Assembly (NCBI RefSeq): GCF_900230195.1
Contig: NZ_OCNE01000003.1
Coordinates: 62,001-126,000 of the forward strand
DNA: 64,000 nt
Reading direction: 5' to 3'
Origin: Streptomyces zhaozhouensis
Lineage (GTDB): Bacteria > Actinomycetota > Actinomycetes > Streptomycetales > Streptomycetaceae
A program made the position numbers and the translations under genes. Shown one piece after another: positions 17,795 through 27,361 of this stretch. Each line of letters starts with the position of its first letter. Positions within the stretch are counted from its first letter, which is position 1. The notes beneath the pieces were generated by a model. The model saw only the letters and a list, made by a program, of their open reading frames with translations. It was not told the DNA's origin and searched no databases.

Positions 17795-18960
17795 CGCCGC
17801 TTGCCCGAGGGGCGCCCGCGGCCGCGGCCACGGGAGACCGGCTGCCGCCGGGGCCCCCGACGCTCGCCGCCGGCGCCCACGCCCGCCTTCTCGTCCCGGT
17901 CGTCGTCGTCCGGGCCGTCCGGGGCGTCGTCCCCGGCCGCCCGCTCCGCGCCGGGCTCGCCGTCCTCGTCCCCGTCCTCGCCGGCCTCGGCCCGCTTGGC
18001 GCGCTTGTTGAGCACCCGGCGGTCGTTGGCGGCGATCTCCCGGTCACGCGACTTGAAGTCGGCCACCAGCGGGGTGGCGATCATGATCGAGGAGTAGGCG
18101 CCGGCGGCGAGGCCCACGAAGATCGACAGCGCGATGTCGTTGAGCATCCCGCCGCCCAGCACGCCACCGCCGATGAAGAGCAGCCCCGCGACCGGGAGCA
18201 GCGCGACCACCGAGGTGTTGATCGAGCGCACCAGGGTGCTGTTGAGACTGCGGTTGGCCAACTCGGTGTAGGTGTAGCGGGACTGGCGTGTGACGTTGCG
18301 CGTGGTCTCCTTCAGGCCGTCGAAGACCACCACCGTGTCGTACAGCGAGTATCCGAGGATCGTCAGCAGGCCGATCACGGTGCCCGGGGTGACCTCGAAG
18401 CCCACCAGGGCGTAGATGCCCACGGTGATGGTGAGGTCGTGGATCAGGGCGATCAGCGCGGCCAGCGCCATGCGCCACTCGAAGGCGAGGGCGAGGTAGA
18501 CCACGACCAGCACCATGAAGATGGCCAGGCCCTGCCAGGCGCGGTTGGCGATCTGCTTGCCCCAACTGGGGCCGATCACTTCCGCGTTCAGCTCCTCCGT
18601 GGGGATGCCCAGCTCGCTGGCGAGGGCCTCCCTGGTCTCGTTGGAGGTCTCCGTGTCCAGACCGCTGACCTGGATGCGCATCGTTCCGTCGTCGCCCAGG
18701 GTCTGGACCAGGGCGATGCTGCCCGAGGACTCCTCGGCGACGTCCCGGACGTCCTCGACGGAGGCGTTGTTCGGCGGGGTGGTGTACACCGCGCCGCCCT
18801 CGAACTCGACGCCCATGTGCAGCCCGCGCACCAGCAGCGCGGCGAAGGCGAGCACCGTGATGAGGACGGAGACCGTGTACCAGATCTTCCGCGCGCCGAC
18901 GATGTCCAGGCTGACGTCGCCGCGGTAGAGCCGGGCGCCGAGGTCACCGAGCCGTGACAT
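17791..18960 (-). CDS. secF: Protein translocase subunit SecF
   Basis: A 389-residue inner-membrane protein that with SecD drives late steps of Sec export using the proton motive force. It has six predicted helices: one at about residues 27-46, then a periplasmic domain (GVEFEGGAVYTTPPNNASVE), then five helices in the C-terminal half (ALAFEWRMALAALIALIHDL, GLLTILGYSLYDTVVVFDGL). A ~70-residue highly charged tail rich in Glu/Asp and then Arg/Gly extends the C-terminus beyond the family core. It lies one base from secD. Confidence 0.96.
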   Translation of the reverse strand: MSRLGDLGARLYRGDVSLDIVGARKIWYTVSVLITVLAFAALLVRGLHMGVEFEGGAVYTTPPNNASVEDVRDVAEESSGSIALVQTLGDDGTMRIQVSGLDTETSNETREALASELGIPTEELNAEVIGPSWGKQIANRAWQGLAIFMVLVVVYLALAFEWRMALAALIALIHDLTITVGIYALVGFEVTPGTVIGLLTILGYSLYDTVVVFDGLKETTRNVTRQSRYTYTELANRSLNSTLVRSINTSVVALLPVAGLLFIGGGVLGGGMLNDIALSIFVGLAAGAYSSIMIATPLVADFKSRDREIAANDRRVLNKRAKRAEAGEDGDEDGEPGAERAAGDDAPDGPDDDDRDEKAGVGAGGERRGPRRQPVSRGRGRGRPSGKRR

Positions 18961-18961
18961 C

Positions 18962-20875
18962 TCAGGCCTCCTTCGGGTCGGAGGGAACGACGGGCGCGGG
19001 ACGGCGGCCGCGCCGCAGCGGCGGGGGCGCTCCCAGCCTCTTGGGGTCGAGGCCGGACCACGGGTGACCGCTGGAGAAGAACTTCCGGCGGGCGACCAGC
19101 GTCATCAGCGGCTTGGTGAAGAGGAACACCACGACCACGTCCAGGGCCGTGGTCAGCCCGAGGGTGAACGCGAAGCCCTGCACCTTGCCGACCGTGACCA
19201 CGAAGAGGACCGCGGCGGCGAGGAAGGAGACGAAGTCGGAGACGAGGATGGTGCGCCGGGCACGCGGCCAGGCCCGTTCCACGGCGGGGCGCAGCGAACG
19301 CCCCTCGCGGATCTCGTCCCTTATCCGTTCGAAGTAGACGATGAAGGAGTCCGCCGTGATGCCGATCGCGACGATGGCGCCGCAGACGGCCGGCAGGTTG
19401 AGCGCGAAGCCGATCGCCGGGCCGAGCAGGGCCATGATCGAGTAGGTCATCGCCGCCGAGACGAGCAGGCTGACGATGGCGATCGCGGACAGGCCGCGGT
19501 AGTAGACCAGCATGTAGAGCACGACGAGCGCGAGCCCGATGCCGCCGGCGATCAGGCTGGCGCGCAGCTGCTCGCCGCCGAGCATCGGGGAGACGGTGGA
19601 GACCGACGCCTCCTCGAAACTCAGGGGCAGCGCGCCGTACTTGAGGATGTTGGCCAGCTCCTCGGCCGACTCCTGGTCGAACGTGCCGGAGATCTCGGCG
19701 CGACCGCCGCCGAGGCGCTCGGAGACGCTGGGGGCGGAGACGACCTCGCCGTCCAGCGCGATGGCGAACTGGTTCTGCGGCTGGGCCTGGGAGGACAGCT
19801 GCGCGGTGACGTCGGCGAACTTGTCGGCGCCCGCGCCGTTGAACTCCATCTGCACGATCCAGCCCTGGCCGCGCTGGGTGTCGTAGACGGAGCTGGCGTC
19901 GTCGACGTCGGTGCCGGGGACGGCCACGGGGCCGAGCGCGTACTTGGCGACGCCGTCGGTGTCGCAGGCTACGACCGTCTCCTCGTCCTTCGCCTCGGAG
20001 GCGGCACGGCTGGCGGCCAGCCTGGACTCCTCGGTGGTGCAGTCCAGCTCGGCGAGCTGGGTCTGGAGCGCGGCGGCGTCGGCGGCCGGATCGCCCTCGC
20101 CGCCCTCCTGCTGCTCCTCGGCGGGCTCGTCCGTCGGCTCGTCGGTGGCGTCGTCGGCCGGCTCGTCGCTCGACTGCTCCTCGTCGCCCTCGTCGGTGCG
20201 GTAGGAGGCGGGCGAGAGACCGCCGGCGTCGTCGCGGGCCTCGGGGGCGGGGGCCGACTGGTTCTCGGTGGCGTCGTCGGTGGCCTCCTCGGTCGGCTCG
20301 TCGGAGGACTCCTCCTCGCCGGTGCCGTCCGTGGGCTCGTCCGTCGGCTCGTCGCCCGGCTGCTCCTCGCCGTCCTCGGCGCCTTCCTCACCGGCGCCTT
20401 CCTCGCCGCCGCCGTCCTCGGCGCCCTCCTCGGGCGGCGGGGCGGCCGCCATGGCGCTGAGCACCGGGCGGAAGCCCAGCTGGGCGGTGGTGCCGACCTG
20501 CTCGCGGGCGGCCTGCTCGTCCGTGCCCTTGGGGATGTTGACGATGATGTTCTCGTCGCCCTGGGTCTGGACCTCGGCCTCCTGGACGCCCAGACCGTTG
20601 ACCCGGCGCTCGATGATCGAGACCGCCGTGTTCAGGTTGGTCGGGTTGACCGCGTCCTCGTCGTCCGCGTCGGGGCGGGCGGTCAGCGTGATGCTGGTGC
20701 CGCCGGCGAGGTCGATGCCGAGTCGGGGGGTGGTGTGTCCCGACGCGAACATCCCCGCGGTGAGCGCGATCACGATCAGCAGGATCAACGCCAGCGCCCG
20801 TCCGGGCTTGCCCTGGCCCCGGGACTTCACATCCCGCTTTCGTGAGGACCTGAGGTCCTTCTTCGGTGTCGCCAC
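18962..20875 (-). CDS. secD: Protein translocase subunit SecD with large acidic insertion
   Basis: A 637-residue partner of SecF. Helix 1 is at about residues 26-46, followed by the conserved P1 start (RLGIDLAGGTSITLTARPDA) and the IIERRVNGLGVQEAEVQTQG motif. Between about residues 147 and 265 the periplasmic P1 region carries a low-complexity acidic insertion full of DEPTDEPTD and EEGAEDGE repeats. The later P1 head and the C-terminal five-helix bundle (GIGLALVVLYMLVYYRGLSA, ITADSFIVYFERIRDEIREG) are intact. It lies in yajC-secD-secF order. Confidence 0.96.
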   Translation of the reverse strand: MATPKKDLRSSRKRDVKSRGQGKPGRALALILLIVIALTAGMFASGHTTPRLGIDLAGGTSITLTARPDADDEDAVNPTNLNTAVSIIERRVNGLGVQEAEVQTQGDENIIVNIPKGTDEQAAREQVGTTAQLGFRPVLSAMAAAPPPEEGAEDGGGEEGAGEEGAEDGEEQPGDEPTDEPTDGTGEEESSDEPTEEATDDATENQSAPAPEARDDAGGLSPASYRTDEGDEEQSSDEPADDATDEPTDEPAEEQQEGGEGDPAADAAALQTQLAELDCTTEESRLAASRAASEAKDEETVVACDTDGVAKYALGPVAVPGTDVDDASSVYDTQRGQGWIVQMEFNGAGADKFADVTAQLSSQAQPQNQFAIALDGEVVSAPSVSERLGGGRAEISGTFDQESAEELANILKYGALPLSFEEASVSTVSPMLGGEQLRASLIAGGIGLALVVLYMLVYYRGLSAIAIVSLLVSAAMTYSIMALLGPAIGFALNLPAVCGAIVAIGITADSFIVYFERIRDEIREGRSLRPAVERAWPRARRTILVSDFVSFLAAAVLFVVTVGKVQGFAFTLGLTTALDVVVVFLFTKPLMTLVARRKFFSSGHPWSGLDPKRLGAPPPLRRGRRPAPVVPSDPKEA

Positions 20876-20967
20876 CTTGTCGTCTTCTTCCTGTCCAAAG
20901 ACCCGCGCGCCCGCTGCTCGCGGCGGGGCTCAGCGGGATGACTGACGGACGGCCGGTGCCGTCGCCT

Positions 20968-21462
20968 TCACGCCTTGGAGCCGCCCTCGCCCTCGTCACG
21001 CCGACGGGAGGCCGTGTCCTCGGACTCGGCGGTCGCGTCCTCGTCCGCCCGGTCCTCGTCCGCGCGCGCGGTGTCCTCGCGGTCGGACTTCTCCAGCCCG
21101 ACGGGCTTCTCGTCCTCGTCGGAGGTCAGCGAGGACGCGTCGTCGGGAACGACCACGCCGTCCTCCTCTTCCTCGGGCAGGTCACCGTCGACGATCCGCT
21201 CGAACTCCTCGGGGTCCAGCACCGCGCCGATCGCGTTCTTCGCGTAGATGGCGTGCACCCCGGGGGCCACCTCCAGCAGCACCGTGTCCTCGCGGACCTC
21301 CTTGACCTCGGCGTACATGCCGCCGATGGTCCGGACGCCCGAGCCGGGCTCCATCGAGTCCCGCATCTCCAGCGCCTGGCGCTGGCGGTTCTTCGCGGAG
21401 CGCGTCATCAGGAACATGACGCCGATGAGCAGGATGAAGGGGAAGAGAAACGCGATGTCCAC
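20968..21462 (-). CDS. yajC: Preprotein translocase accessory subunit YajC
   Basis: A 164-residue membrane protein. A single N-terminal helix (MDIAFLFPFILLIGVMFLMT) is followed by the YajC domain (KNRQRQALEMRDSMEPGSGV, RTIGGMYAEVKEVREDTVLL). The C-terminal ~60 residues are an Asp/Glu-rich tail, longer than in E. coli YajC. It binds the SecDF complex. It precedes secD by 92 bp on the same strand and follows ruvB. Confidence 0.95.
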   Translation of the reverse strand: MDIAFLFPFILLIGVMFLMTRSAKNRQRQALEMRDSMEPGSGVRTIGGMYAEVKEVREDTVLLEVAPGVHAIYAKNAIGAVLDPEEFERIVDGDLPEEEEDGVVVPDDASSLTSDEDEKPVGLEKSDREDTARADEDRADEDATAESEDTASRRRDEGEGGSKA

Positions 21463-21635
21463 GGCGGAGGAGTTTCCTTTGTTCGGCCGCTGAGACGGCC
21501 GGGATGTCGGGGGTCAGGGTGCCGTCCTGGGGGCGGATGGCATCGGCGGAGTCTAAGCGAGGCTTCGCCGGGGGAACAACGTCCTGGATGCTATCGAAGT
21601 TCCACGCGGCGTGATTCGCCGGGCGCGAGGCGGCA

Positions 21636-22700
21636 TCACGTCCCGAACAGTCCTCCTTGTCCGCCGGCGGCCGGCGCGGGGGGCGTGCGGTCCAGGTGAC
21701 GCCAGGCCGCGGGGGTGGCGACGCGGCCCCTGGGGGTGCGGGCCAGCAGCCCCTCCCGCACCAGGAACGGCTCGGCCACCTCCTCGACGGTCTCCCGCTC
21801 CTCCCCCACGGCGACCGCCAGCGTGGACAGGCCGACCGGCCCGCCGCCGAAGAGGTCCAGCAGGGCGCGCAGCACCGCCCGGTCCAGCCGGTCCAGACCC
21901 CGCGCGTCCACCTCGTAGACCTCCAGGGCGCGGGCGGCCACCTCCCTGTTGACCACGCCGTCCGCCCTGACCTGCGCGTAGTCCCTGACCCTGCGCAGCA
22001 GACGGTTGGCGATGCGGGGCGTCCCCCGGGAGCGGGAGGCGATCTCGGCGGCGCCCTCGGCGCTGACCTCCACGGACAGCAGCCCGGCGGAACGGTGCAC
22101 CACCCGCTCCAGCTCCGCCGGCTCGTAGAACTCCATGTGCCCGGTGAAGCCGAACCTGTCACGCAGCGGCGGCGGCAGCAGCCCGGCCCTGGTGGTGGCG
22201 CCGACCAGGGTGAACGGCGGCAGCTCCAGCGGGATGGCCGTGGCGCCCGGCCCCTTGCCGACGACGACGTCGACCCGGAAGTCCTCCATCGCCATGTACA
22301 GCATCTCCTCGGCGGGCCTGGACATCCGGTGGATCTCGTCGAGGAAGAGGACCTCGCCCTCGGTCAACGAGGAGAGGATCGACGCCAGATCGCCCGCGTG
22401 CTGGATGGCCGGGCCCGAGGTGATGCGGATGGGGGCGGCCATCTCGGCGGCGATGATCATCGAAAGGGTGGTCTTGCCGAGCCCGGGTGACCCCGACAGC
22501 AGGACATGGTCGGCGGTGCCGCCCCTGGCGCGCGCGGCGGCCAGCACCAGGTCGAGCTGCTCGCGGACCCGGCCCTGGCCGATGAACTCGCTCAGGTCCC
22601 TGGGGCGCAGCGCGGCCTCGACGGCCAGGTCCTCCCCGTCGGCCACCGCGCCGACCAGCCGGTCGGCGCCGCCGGGCACGCTGTCGTCGTCCGGGCTCAC
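21636..22700 (-). CDS. ruvB: Holliday junction branch-migration helicase RuvB
   Basis: A 354-residue AAA+ motor. The GTG at 22700, preceded by AGGAGGAGAG, is the start ([19 protein letters not shown]); the open frame runs further upstream only because of the biased base composition. Walker [11 protein letters not shown], Walker [11 protein letters not shown], sensor [19 protein letters not shown] and the C-terminal winged-helix DNA-binding region ([19 protein letters not shown]) are all present. It is the last gene of the ruvC-ruvA-ruvB set. Confidence 0.97.
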   Translation of the reverse strand: MSPDDDSVPGGADRLVGAVADGEDLAVEAALRPRDLSEFIGQGRVREQLDLVLAAARARGGTADHVLLSGSPGLGKTTLSMIIAAEMAAPIRITSGPAIQHAGDLASILSSLTEGEVLFLDEIHRMSRPAEEMLYMAMEDFRVDVVVGKGPGATAIPLELPPFTLVGATTRAGLLPPPLRDRFGFTGHMEFYEPAELERVVHRSAGLLSVEVSAEGAAEIASRSRGTPRIANRLLRRVRDYAQVRADGVVNREVAARALEVYEVDARGLDRLDRAVLRALLDLFGGGPVGLSTLAVAVGEERETVEEVAEPFLVREGLLARTPRGRVATPAAWRHLDRTPPAPAAGGQGGLFGT

Positions 22701-22762
22701 GTGGCTCTCTCCTCCTGGGTCCTGCGGCGGGCTGTTCGGAAACGGTGGGGCGAACCGCCGGG

Positions 22763-23389
22763 TCAGCGGGCGCGGTTGAGCGACTGGAGCGCGGCGCGCA
22801 GCAGCGTGGGGACGGCCGGTGTCCCGCCCTCGGCGAGCTTCGCCTCGGCCTCCGGCCGCACCGCCTCGACGGCGCGCTCCGCCTCGCGCGGCTGGTAGCC
22901 CAACCCCACGAGCGCCTCGTGCAGTTGCTCGCTCCACCCGGCGGGGGCCGCGGCGCGCGCCTGCGGGAGGGGCGCACCGGTGTGCACGGGGGCGCCCAGC
23001 CGGTCCTTCAGCTCCAGCAGGAGCTTCTGCGCGCCCTTCTTGCCGATGCCGGGGACGGCGGTCAGCGCCTTCTCGTCGCCGGTGGAGACGGCCAGCCGCA
23101 GCGAGTCGGGCGAGTGCACCGCCAGCATCGCCTGGGCGAGCCGGGGGCCGACCCCGCTGGCCGTCTGGAGCAGCGTGAAGACCTGGCGCTCGTCGTCGTC
23201 GGCGAAGCCGTAGAGGGTGAGCGAGTCCTCCCTGACCACCAGGGCGGTGGCCAGCCTGGCGGGCTGGCCGACCCGCAGCGCGGCGAGGGTGCCGGGGGTG
23301 CACTGGACGGTCATGCCCACACCGCCGACCTCGACCACGGCGTGGTCGGGCGCTACGGCGGCGACGGGACCCGAGACAAAGGCGATCAT
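22763..23389 (-). CDS. ruvA: Holliday junction DNA-binding protein RuvA
   Basis: A 208-residue tetrameric junction-binding subunit. It starts [20 protein letters not shown] (domain I OB fold). The helix-hairpin-helix domain II follows ([40 protein letters not shown]). The C-terminal domain III that contacts RuvB ([20 protein letters not shown]) lies after a short Pro/Ala linker. Its ATG overlaps the ruvC stop (ATGA). Confidence 0.97.
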   Translation of the reverse strand: MIAFVSGPVAAVAPDHAVVEVGGVGMTVQCTPGTLAALRVGQPARLATALVVREDSLTLYGFADDDERQVFTLLQTASGVGPRLAQAMLAVHSPDSLRLAVSTGDEKALTAVPGIGKKGAQKLLLELKDRLGAPVHTGAPLPQARAAAPAGWSEQLHEALVGLGYQPREAERAVEAVRPEAEAKLAEGGTPAVPTLLRAALQSLNRAR

Positions 23390-23946
23390 GTGCGGGCGCT
23401 GCCCTTCGGCGGGGTGACGGCGGTGGACGGGCGGCCGGCGGCGCGGGCCCGCGCCGCGGCGACGCGCCGCTGGGCCGGGGAGCGCCAGATGTGGCAGATG
23501 GCCAGGGCCAGGGCGTCGGCGGCGTCCGCCGGGCGGGGCGGGGCCGACAGCCGGAGCAGCCGGGTGACCATGGCACCCACCTGCGCCTTCTCCGCCTGCC
23601 CGCTGCCGGTGACGGCGGCCTTGACCTCGCTCGGGGTGTGCAGCGCCACCGGCAGCCCGCGCCGGGCGGCGCAGAGCATGGCGACCGCGCTGGCCTGGGC
23701 GGTGCCCATCACGGTGCGCACGTTGTGCTGGCTGAAGACCCGCTCCACGGCGACGGACTCGGGCCGGTGGGCGTCCAGCCACTCCTCCAGGCCGCGCTCG
23801 ATCAGCACCAGCCGCTCGGCGACGTCCATCTCCGCCGGGGTGCGGACCACGCCCACCCCGAGCATCGTCGGCGGCCGGCCGACGACGCCCTCCACCACGC
23901 CCACCCCGCAGCGGGTCAGCCCCGGGTCAACTCCCAGCACCCGCAC
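23386..23946 (-). CDS. ruvC: Crossover junction endodeoxyribonuclease RuvC
   Basis: A 186-residue resolvase that cleaves Holliday junctions. The catalytic acidic residues can be placed: Asp7 in [20 protein letters not shown], Glu in [20 protein letters not shown], and the two Asp in [18 protein letters not shown]-terminal basic tail extends past the usual end. It is followed by ruvA with a four-base overlap. The 213 bp between its start and yebC contain no gene. Confidence 0.97.
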   Translation of the reverse strand: MRVLGVDPGLTRCGVGVVEGVVGRPPTMLGVGVVRTPAEMDVAERLVLIERGLEEWLDAHRPESVAVERVFSQHNVRTVMGTAQASAVAMLCAARRGLPVALHTPSEVKAAVTGSGQAEKAQVGAMVTRLLRLSAPPRPADAADALALAICHIWRSPAQRRVAAARARAAGRPSTAVTPPKGSART

Positions 23947-24159
23947 CGGATCTCCTCATGCCTCGACCCCTCACCCGATCCCTCGACCGGCCGCCTGGCA
24001 GGCTACCGGCGACCACTGACAACGGGCGTCGCACGCCCGGGAATCGGCGTGGCGGGCCGGCGTCGCGGGGGCCGCGGCCCGGTCCTCGCGACCGGGGCCC
24101 GAGGGCCGGGCCGCGACGGCCCGCCGGGAACGGGGCGCCACGCGGCGGGGCGGCGACGG

Positions 24160-24912
24160 TCAGGCGTCGACCTCGGCCATCACGTCGTCGGGGACGTCGA
24201 AGTTGGCGAAGACGTTCTGCACGTCGTCGCTGTCCTCCAGCGCGTCGATCAGCCGGAAGATCTTCCGGGCGCCGTCCTCGTCCAGCTCCACCTGCATGGT
24301 GGGGACGAAGCTGGCCTCCGCCGAGTCGTAGTCGATCCCCGCGCCCTGGAGCGCGGAACGGACCGCCACCAGGTCGCTCGCCTCGCTGACCACCTCGTAG
24401 GACTCGCCCAGGTCGTTGACCTCCTCGGCGCCCGCCTCCAGCACCGCGGTGAGGACGTCGTCCTCGGACAGCCCGCCCTTGGGGACGATCACCACGCCCT
24501 TGCGATGGAACAGGTAGGAGACGGAGCCCGGGTCGGCCATCGAGCCGCCGTTGCGGGTCATCGCCACGCGCACGTCGGAGGCGGCGCGGTTGCGGTTGTC
24601 CGTCAGGCACTCGATGAGCACCGCGACGCCGTTCGGTCCGTACCCCTCGTACATGATCGTCTGGTAGTCGGCGCCGCCGGCCTCCAGGCCCGCTCCCCGC
24701 TTGACCGCGCGGTCGATGTTGGTGTTGGGGACGGAGCTCTTCTTCGCCTTCTGGATGGCGTCGAAGAGCGTGGGGTTGCCGTCCGGGTCGCCGCCGCCGG
24801 TGCGGGCCGCGACCTCGATGTTCTTGATCAGCTTGGCGAACAGCTTGCCGCGCTTGGCATCGATCACGGCCTTCTTGTGCTTGGTGGTTGCCCACTTGGA
24901 GTGGCCGGACAC
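24160..24912 (-). CDS. YebC/PmpR family protein
   Basis: A 250-residue soluble protein of the YebC/TACO1 family. It begins [20 protein letters not shown], the family signature, and contains [20 protein letters not shown] and a C-terminal domain ending in [12 protein letters not shown]. Members have been described as transcription regulators and, more recently, as factors relieving ribosome stalling on proline stretches. It sits between pdxT and ruvC, the usual position in actinobacteria. Confidence 0.95.
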   Translation of the reverse strand: MSGHSKWATTKHKKAVIDAKRGKLFAKLIKNIEVAARTGGGDPDGNPTLFDAIQKAKKSSVPNTNIDRAVKRGAGLEAGGADYQTIMYEGYGPNGVAVLIECLTDNRNRAASDVRVAMTRNGGSMADPGSVSYLFHRKGVVIVPKGGLSEDDVLTAVLEAGAEEVNDLGESYEVVSEASDLVAVRSALQGAGIDYDSAEASFVPTMQVELDEDGARKIFRLIDALEDSDDVQNVFANFDVPDDVMAEVDA

Positions 24913-24978
24913 AGCGCTGCTCCTTCGATGTCGCCAGATGTTTCCCGTGCGTCAGTGCCCAGCGATCCTACCGGCAGC

Positions 24979-25590
24979 TCACCGGCCGGCCGCGCGCACC
25001 ATCGAGACGAACAGCGCGTGCACCCGGTGGTCACCGGTCAACTCGGGGTGGAACGCGGTCGCCAGCAGGTTGCCCTGGCGCACGGCGACCGGGTGCCCGT
25101 CGTAGGCGGCGAGCGTCTCGGCCGAGGCGCCGACGGACTCCACCCAGGGGGCGCGGATGAAGACGCCGTGCACCGGTCCGCCCGCCACGTCCGCCATCTC
25201 GACGGCCGCCTCGAAGGACTCGTTCTGCCGGCCGAAGGCGTTGCGCCGGACGATCATGTCGATCCCGCCGACCGTCTCCTGGCCCGACCTCGGGTCGAGG
25301 ATCTTGTCGGCGAGCATGATCATCCCGGCGCAGGAGCCGTAGACCGGCAGCCCCTCGGCGACCCGCGCGCGCAGCGGCTCCAGCAGGCCGAAGGCGGTGG
25401 CCAGCTTCGAGATGGTGGTCGACTCGCCGCCGGGGATCACCAGACCGGCGACGCCGGCCAGCTCCTCGGGCCGGCGCACCGGCCGGGGCGAGGCCCCGGC
25501 CGCGCGCAGGGCCGCGAGGTGCTCGCGCACGTCGCCCTGGAGGGCGAGCACGCCGACCTCGGGTGCCCCGGCCCCGGTGTCACCAGCCAC
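24979..25590 (-). CDS. pdxT: PLP synthase glutaminase subunit PdxT
   Basis: A 203-residue class I glutaminase that supplies ammonia to PdxS. It shows [33 protein letters not shown], the nucleophile Cys in [15 protein letters not shown] and the His-x-Glu pair in [15 protein letters not shown] place the start at the GTG at 25590, which overlaps the pdxS end by 11 bases; no clear ribosome-binding site is visible there, so the start is approximate and translation may be coupled to pdxS. Confidence 0.94.
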   Translation of the reverse strand: MAGDTGAGAPEVGVLALQGDVREHLAALRAAGASPRPVRRPEELAGVAGLVIPGGESTTISKLATAFGLLEPLRARVAEGLPVYGSCAGMIMLADKILDPRSGQETVGGIDMIVRRNAFGRQNESFEAAVEMADVAGGPVHGVFIRAPWVESVGASAETLAAYDGHPVAVRQGNLLATAFHPELTGDHRVHALFVSMVRAAGR

Positions 25591-26497
25591 GGGAGGCGTA
25601 CCGCTCGCCGTCGGGCAGGGTGTCGAGGTTGATGCCGACCATGGCCTCGCCCAGGCCGCGCGAGACGTCGGCGACCACCTTGGGGTCGTCGTAGAACGTG
25701 GTCGCCTTGACGACGGCGGCGGCGCGCTTGGCCGGGTCGCCCGACTTGAAGATGCCGGAGCCGACGAAGACGCCCTCGGCACCCAGCTGCCGCATCAGCG
25801 CGGCGTCGGCCGGGGTCGCCACGCCGCCGGCGGAGAAGAGCACGACCGGGAGCCGGCCGGCCTCGGCGACCTCGCGGACCAGCTCGTACGGCGCGCGCAG
25901 CTCCTTGGCCGCCGCGTACAGCTCGTGGTTGTCCAGGGCGCGCAGCTTGCCGATCTCGCCCCTGATCTGCCGCATGTGGCGCACGGCCTCGACGACGTTG
26001 CCCGTGCCGGCCTCGCCCTTGGAGCGGATCATCGCCGCGCCCTCGGCGATGCGGCGCAGCGCCTCGCCCAGGTTGGTGGCACCGCAGACGAACGGGGTGG
26101 TGAACGACCACTTGTCGGTGTGGTTGACCTCGTCGGCGGGGGTCAGCACCTCGGACTCGTCGATGTAGTCGACGCCCAGCGCCTGGAGGACCTGGGCCTC
26201 GACGAGGTGACCGATCCTGGACTTGGCCATCACCGGGATGGAGACGGCCTCGATGATGCCGTCGATCATGTCGGGGTCCGACATGCGGGCGACGCCGCCG
26301 TCCTTGCGGATGTCGGCGGGCACGCGCTCCAGGGCCATGACGGCCACCGCGCCGGCGTCCTCGGCGATCCTGGCCTGCTCCGGGGTGACGACGTCCATGA
26401 TCACCCCGCCCTTGAGCTGCTCGGCCATGCCGCGCTTGACCCGGGCGGTGCCGGTCTCCGGGGTGGCGGGGGTGCTGCTTGCGGGCGTGCTCGACAC
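25580..26497 (-). CDS. pdxS: Pyridoxal 5'-phosphate synthase subunit PdxS
   Basis: A 305-residue (beta/alpha)8 barrel that makes PLP from ribose 5-phosphate, glyceraldehyde 3-phosphate and ammonia. A Ser/Thr/Pro-rich leader of ~18 residues precedes [20 protein letters not shown]. The catalytic Lys ([14 protein letters not shown] region) and [20 protein letters not shown] phosphate-binding motif are present. It is followed by pdxT with an overlap; the 270 bp before it are the likely promoter of the pdxST-yebC run. Confidence 0.97.
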   Translation of the reverse strand: MSSTPASSTPATPETGTARVKRGMAEQLKGGVIMDVVTPEQARIAEDAGAVAVMALERVPADIRKDGGVARMSDPDMIDGIIEAVSIPVMAKSRIGHLVEAQVLQALGVDYIDESEVLTPADEVNHTDKWSFTTPFVCGATNLGEALRRIAEGAAMIRSKGEAGTGNVVEAVRHMRQIRGEIGKLRALDNHELYAAAKELRAPYELVREVAEAGRLPVVLFSAGGVATPADAALMRQLGAEGVFVGSGIFKSGDPAKRAAAVVKATTFYDDPKVVADVSRGLGEAMVGINLDTLPDGERYASRGW

Positions 26498-26767
26498 GGG
26501 ACCTCACTCGACGCGGTAGGGGTGGCGGGTTGTCGCCCTCCATTGGACCGCTTCGGCGGCGCCGCCGGAAGGGCCAATCGTCCCTCGGTGGCTCCCCTGC
26601 CCGGTCCACCGGCGCCCTTGCCCGACCGGCGCGGGCGCCGACGGTCCTCGCGGTGCCGGCACGGCGTCGTTCCGCACCCCGGCGGGCGGTTGCCGGCGCG
26701 GTTCCCGCGCCCCCTCACCCCCTGGGCGAGCCCCGACCGGGCAGGCGCGGCGCCCCTCGCCCCGGCG

Positions 26768-27322
26768 TCAACGGGCCGGGCCCGGGGCCAGGGGTTCGAG
26801 CAGGGAGGGCGGGGGTTCGTCGTCCATCTCGAAGGCCAGGGGGAACGGCGCGTGCCCCGCGAGGCGGAGCCAGCGCACCGTGCGGTGGCGGCGCACCGCC
26901 CGCGCCGCGCGGACCGCGTCGTTGTGGAAGCGGCGGGCCATCGGCACCCGGCGCACCGCCGCGACCAGCTCCGCCGCGCTGGCCTCCCCGCCGGGCGCCT
27001 CCAACACGGCCCGCAGCTGCGCCTGTTCGGCGAAGACGGCCCGCAGCGCCTGGGTCAGTTCGCTCTCGGCGACCTCGCGCCGCTCGTCCTCGGCGAGCCG
27101 CGCGCCGTGCGCGGCCTGGTAGAGCACCATCGAGGCGGCCGGGTCGAAGACCCCCGCCGTGGCCAGCTCCTGCGCGATGGAGGCGCGCCGCAGCAGGTGG
27201 GCGTCGAGCGCGGCCCTGGCCGCGTCGATGCGGGCGTGCAACCGGTCGAGGCGGCCTGCGGTCCAGCTGAGGTAGACGCCGACCAGCAACAGCGCGGCGA
27301 CGATGACGATGACTGTGGTCAC
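26768..27322 (-). CDS. LemA-like membrane-anchored hypothetical protein
   Basis: A 184-residue protein beginning with one transmembrane helix (MTTVIVIVAALLLVGVYLSW). Mostly alpha-helical sequence follows (RLDRLHARIDAARAALDAHL, AESELTQALRAVFAEQAQLR) and resembles the LemA four-helix fold. An acidic Pro-rich tail closes it. I know it as a conserved neighbour of the PimA-like gene in Streptomyces; its function is not known. It is on the same strand as pimA, 39 bp downstream. Confidence 0.75.
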   Translation of the reverse strand: MTTVIVIVAALLLVGVYLSWTAGRLDRLHARIDAARAALDAHLLRRASIAQELATAGVFDPAASMVLYQAAHGARLAEDERREVAESELTQALRAVFAEQAQLRAVLEAPGGEASAAELVAAVRRVPMARRFHNDAVRAARAVRRHRTVRWLRLAGHAPFPLAFEMDDEPPPSLLEPLAPGPAR

Positions 27323-27361
27323 GCCCGGCCACCCTACCCGCGCCCCGCGCCGCGCGCGGGG

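Noticed and set aside
14651..18097. 1148-codon plus-strand open frame opposite relA and apt
   Set aside because: It is an antisense shadow. The minus-strand HD, synthetase, TGS, ACT and PRPP-binding motifs identify the real genes.
19064..20845. 593-codon plus-strand open frame opposite secD
   Set aside because: It is the antisense shadow of the acidic insertion and membrane helices of SecD, giving Gly/Leu/Val repeats only.
21636..23576. A 646-codon version of RuvB
   Set aside because: Family length is ~350. A strong ribosome-binding site and GTG at 22700 give the normal protein, and the extension lies under ruvA and ruvC.
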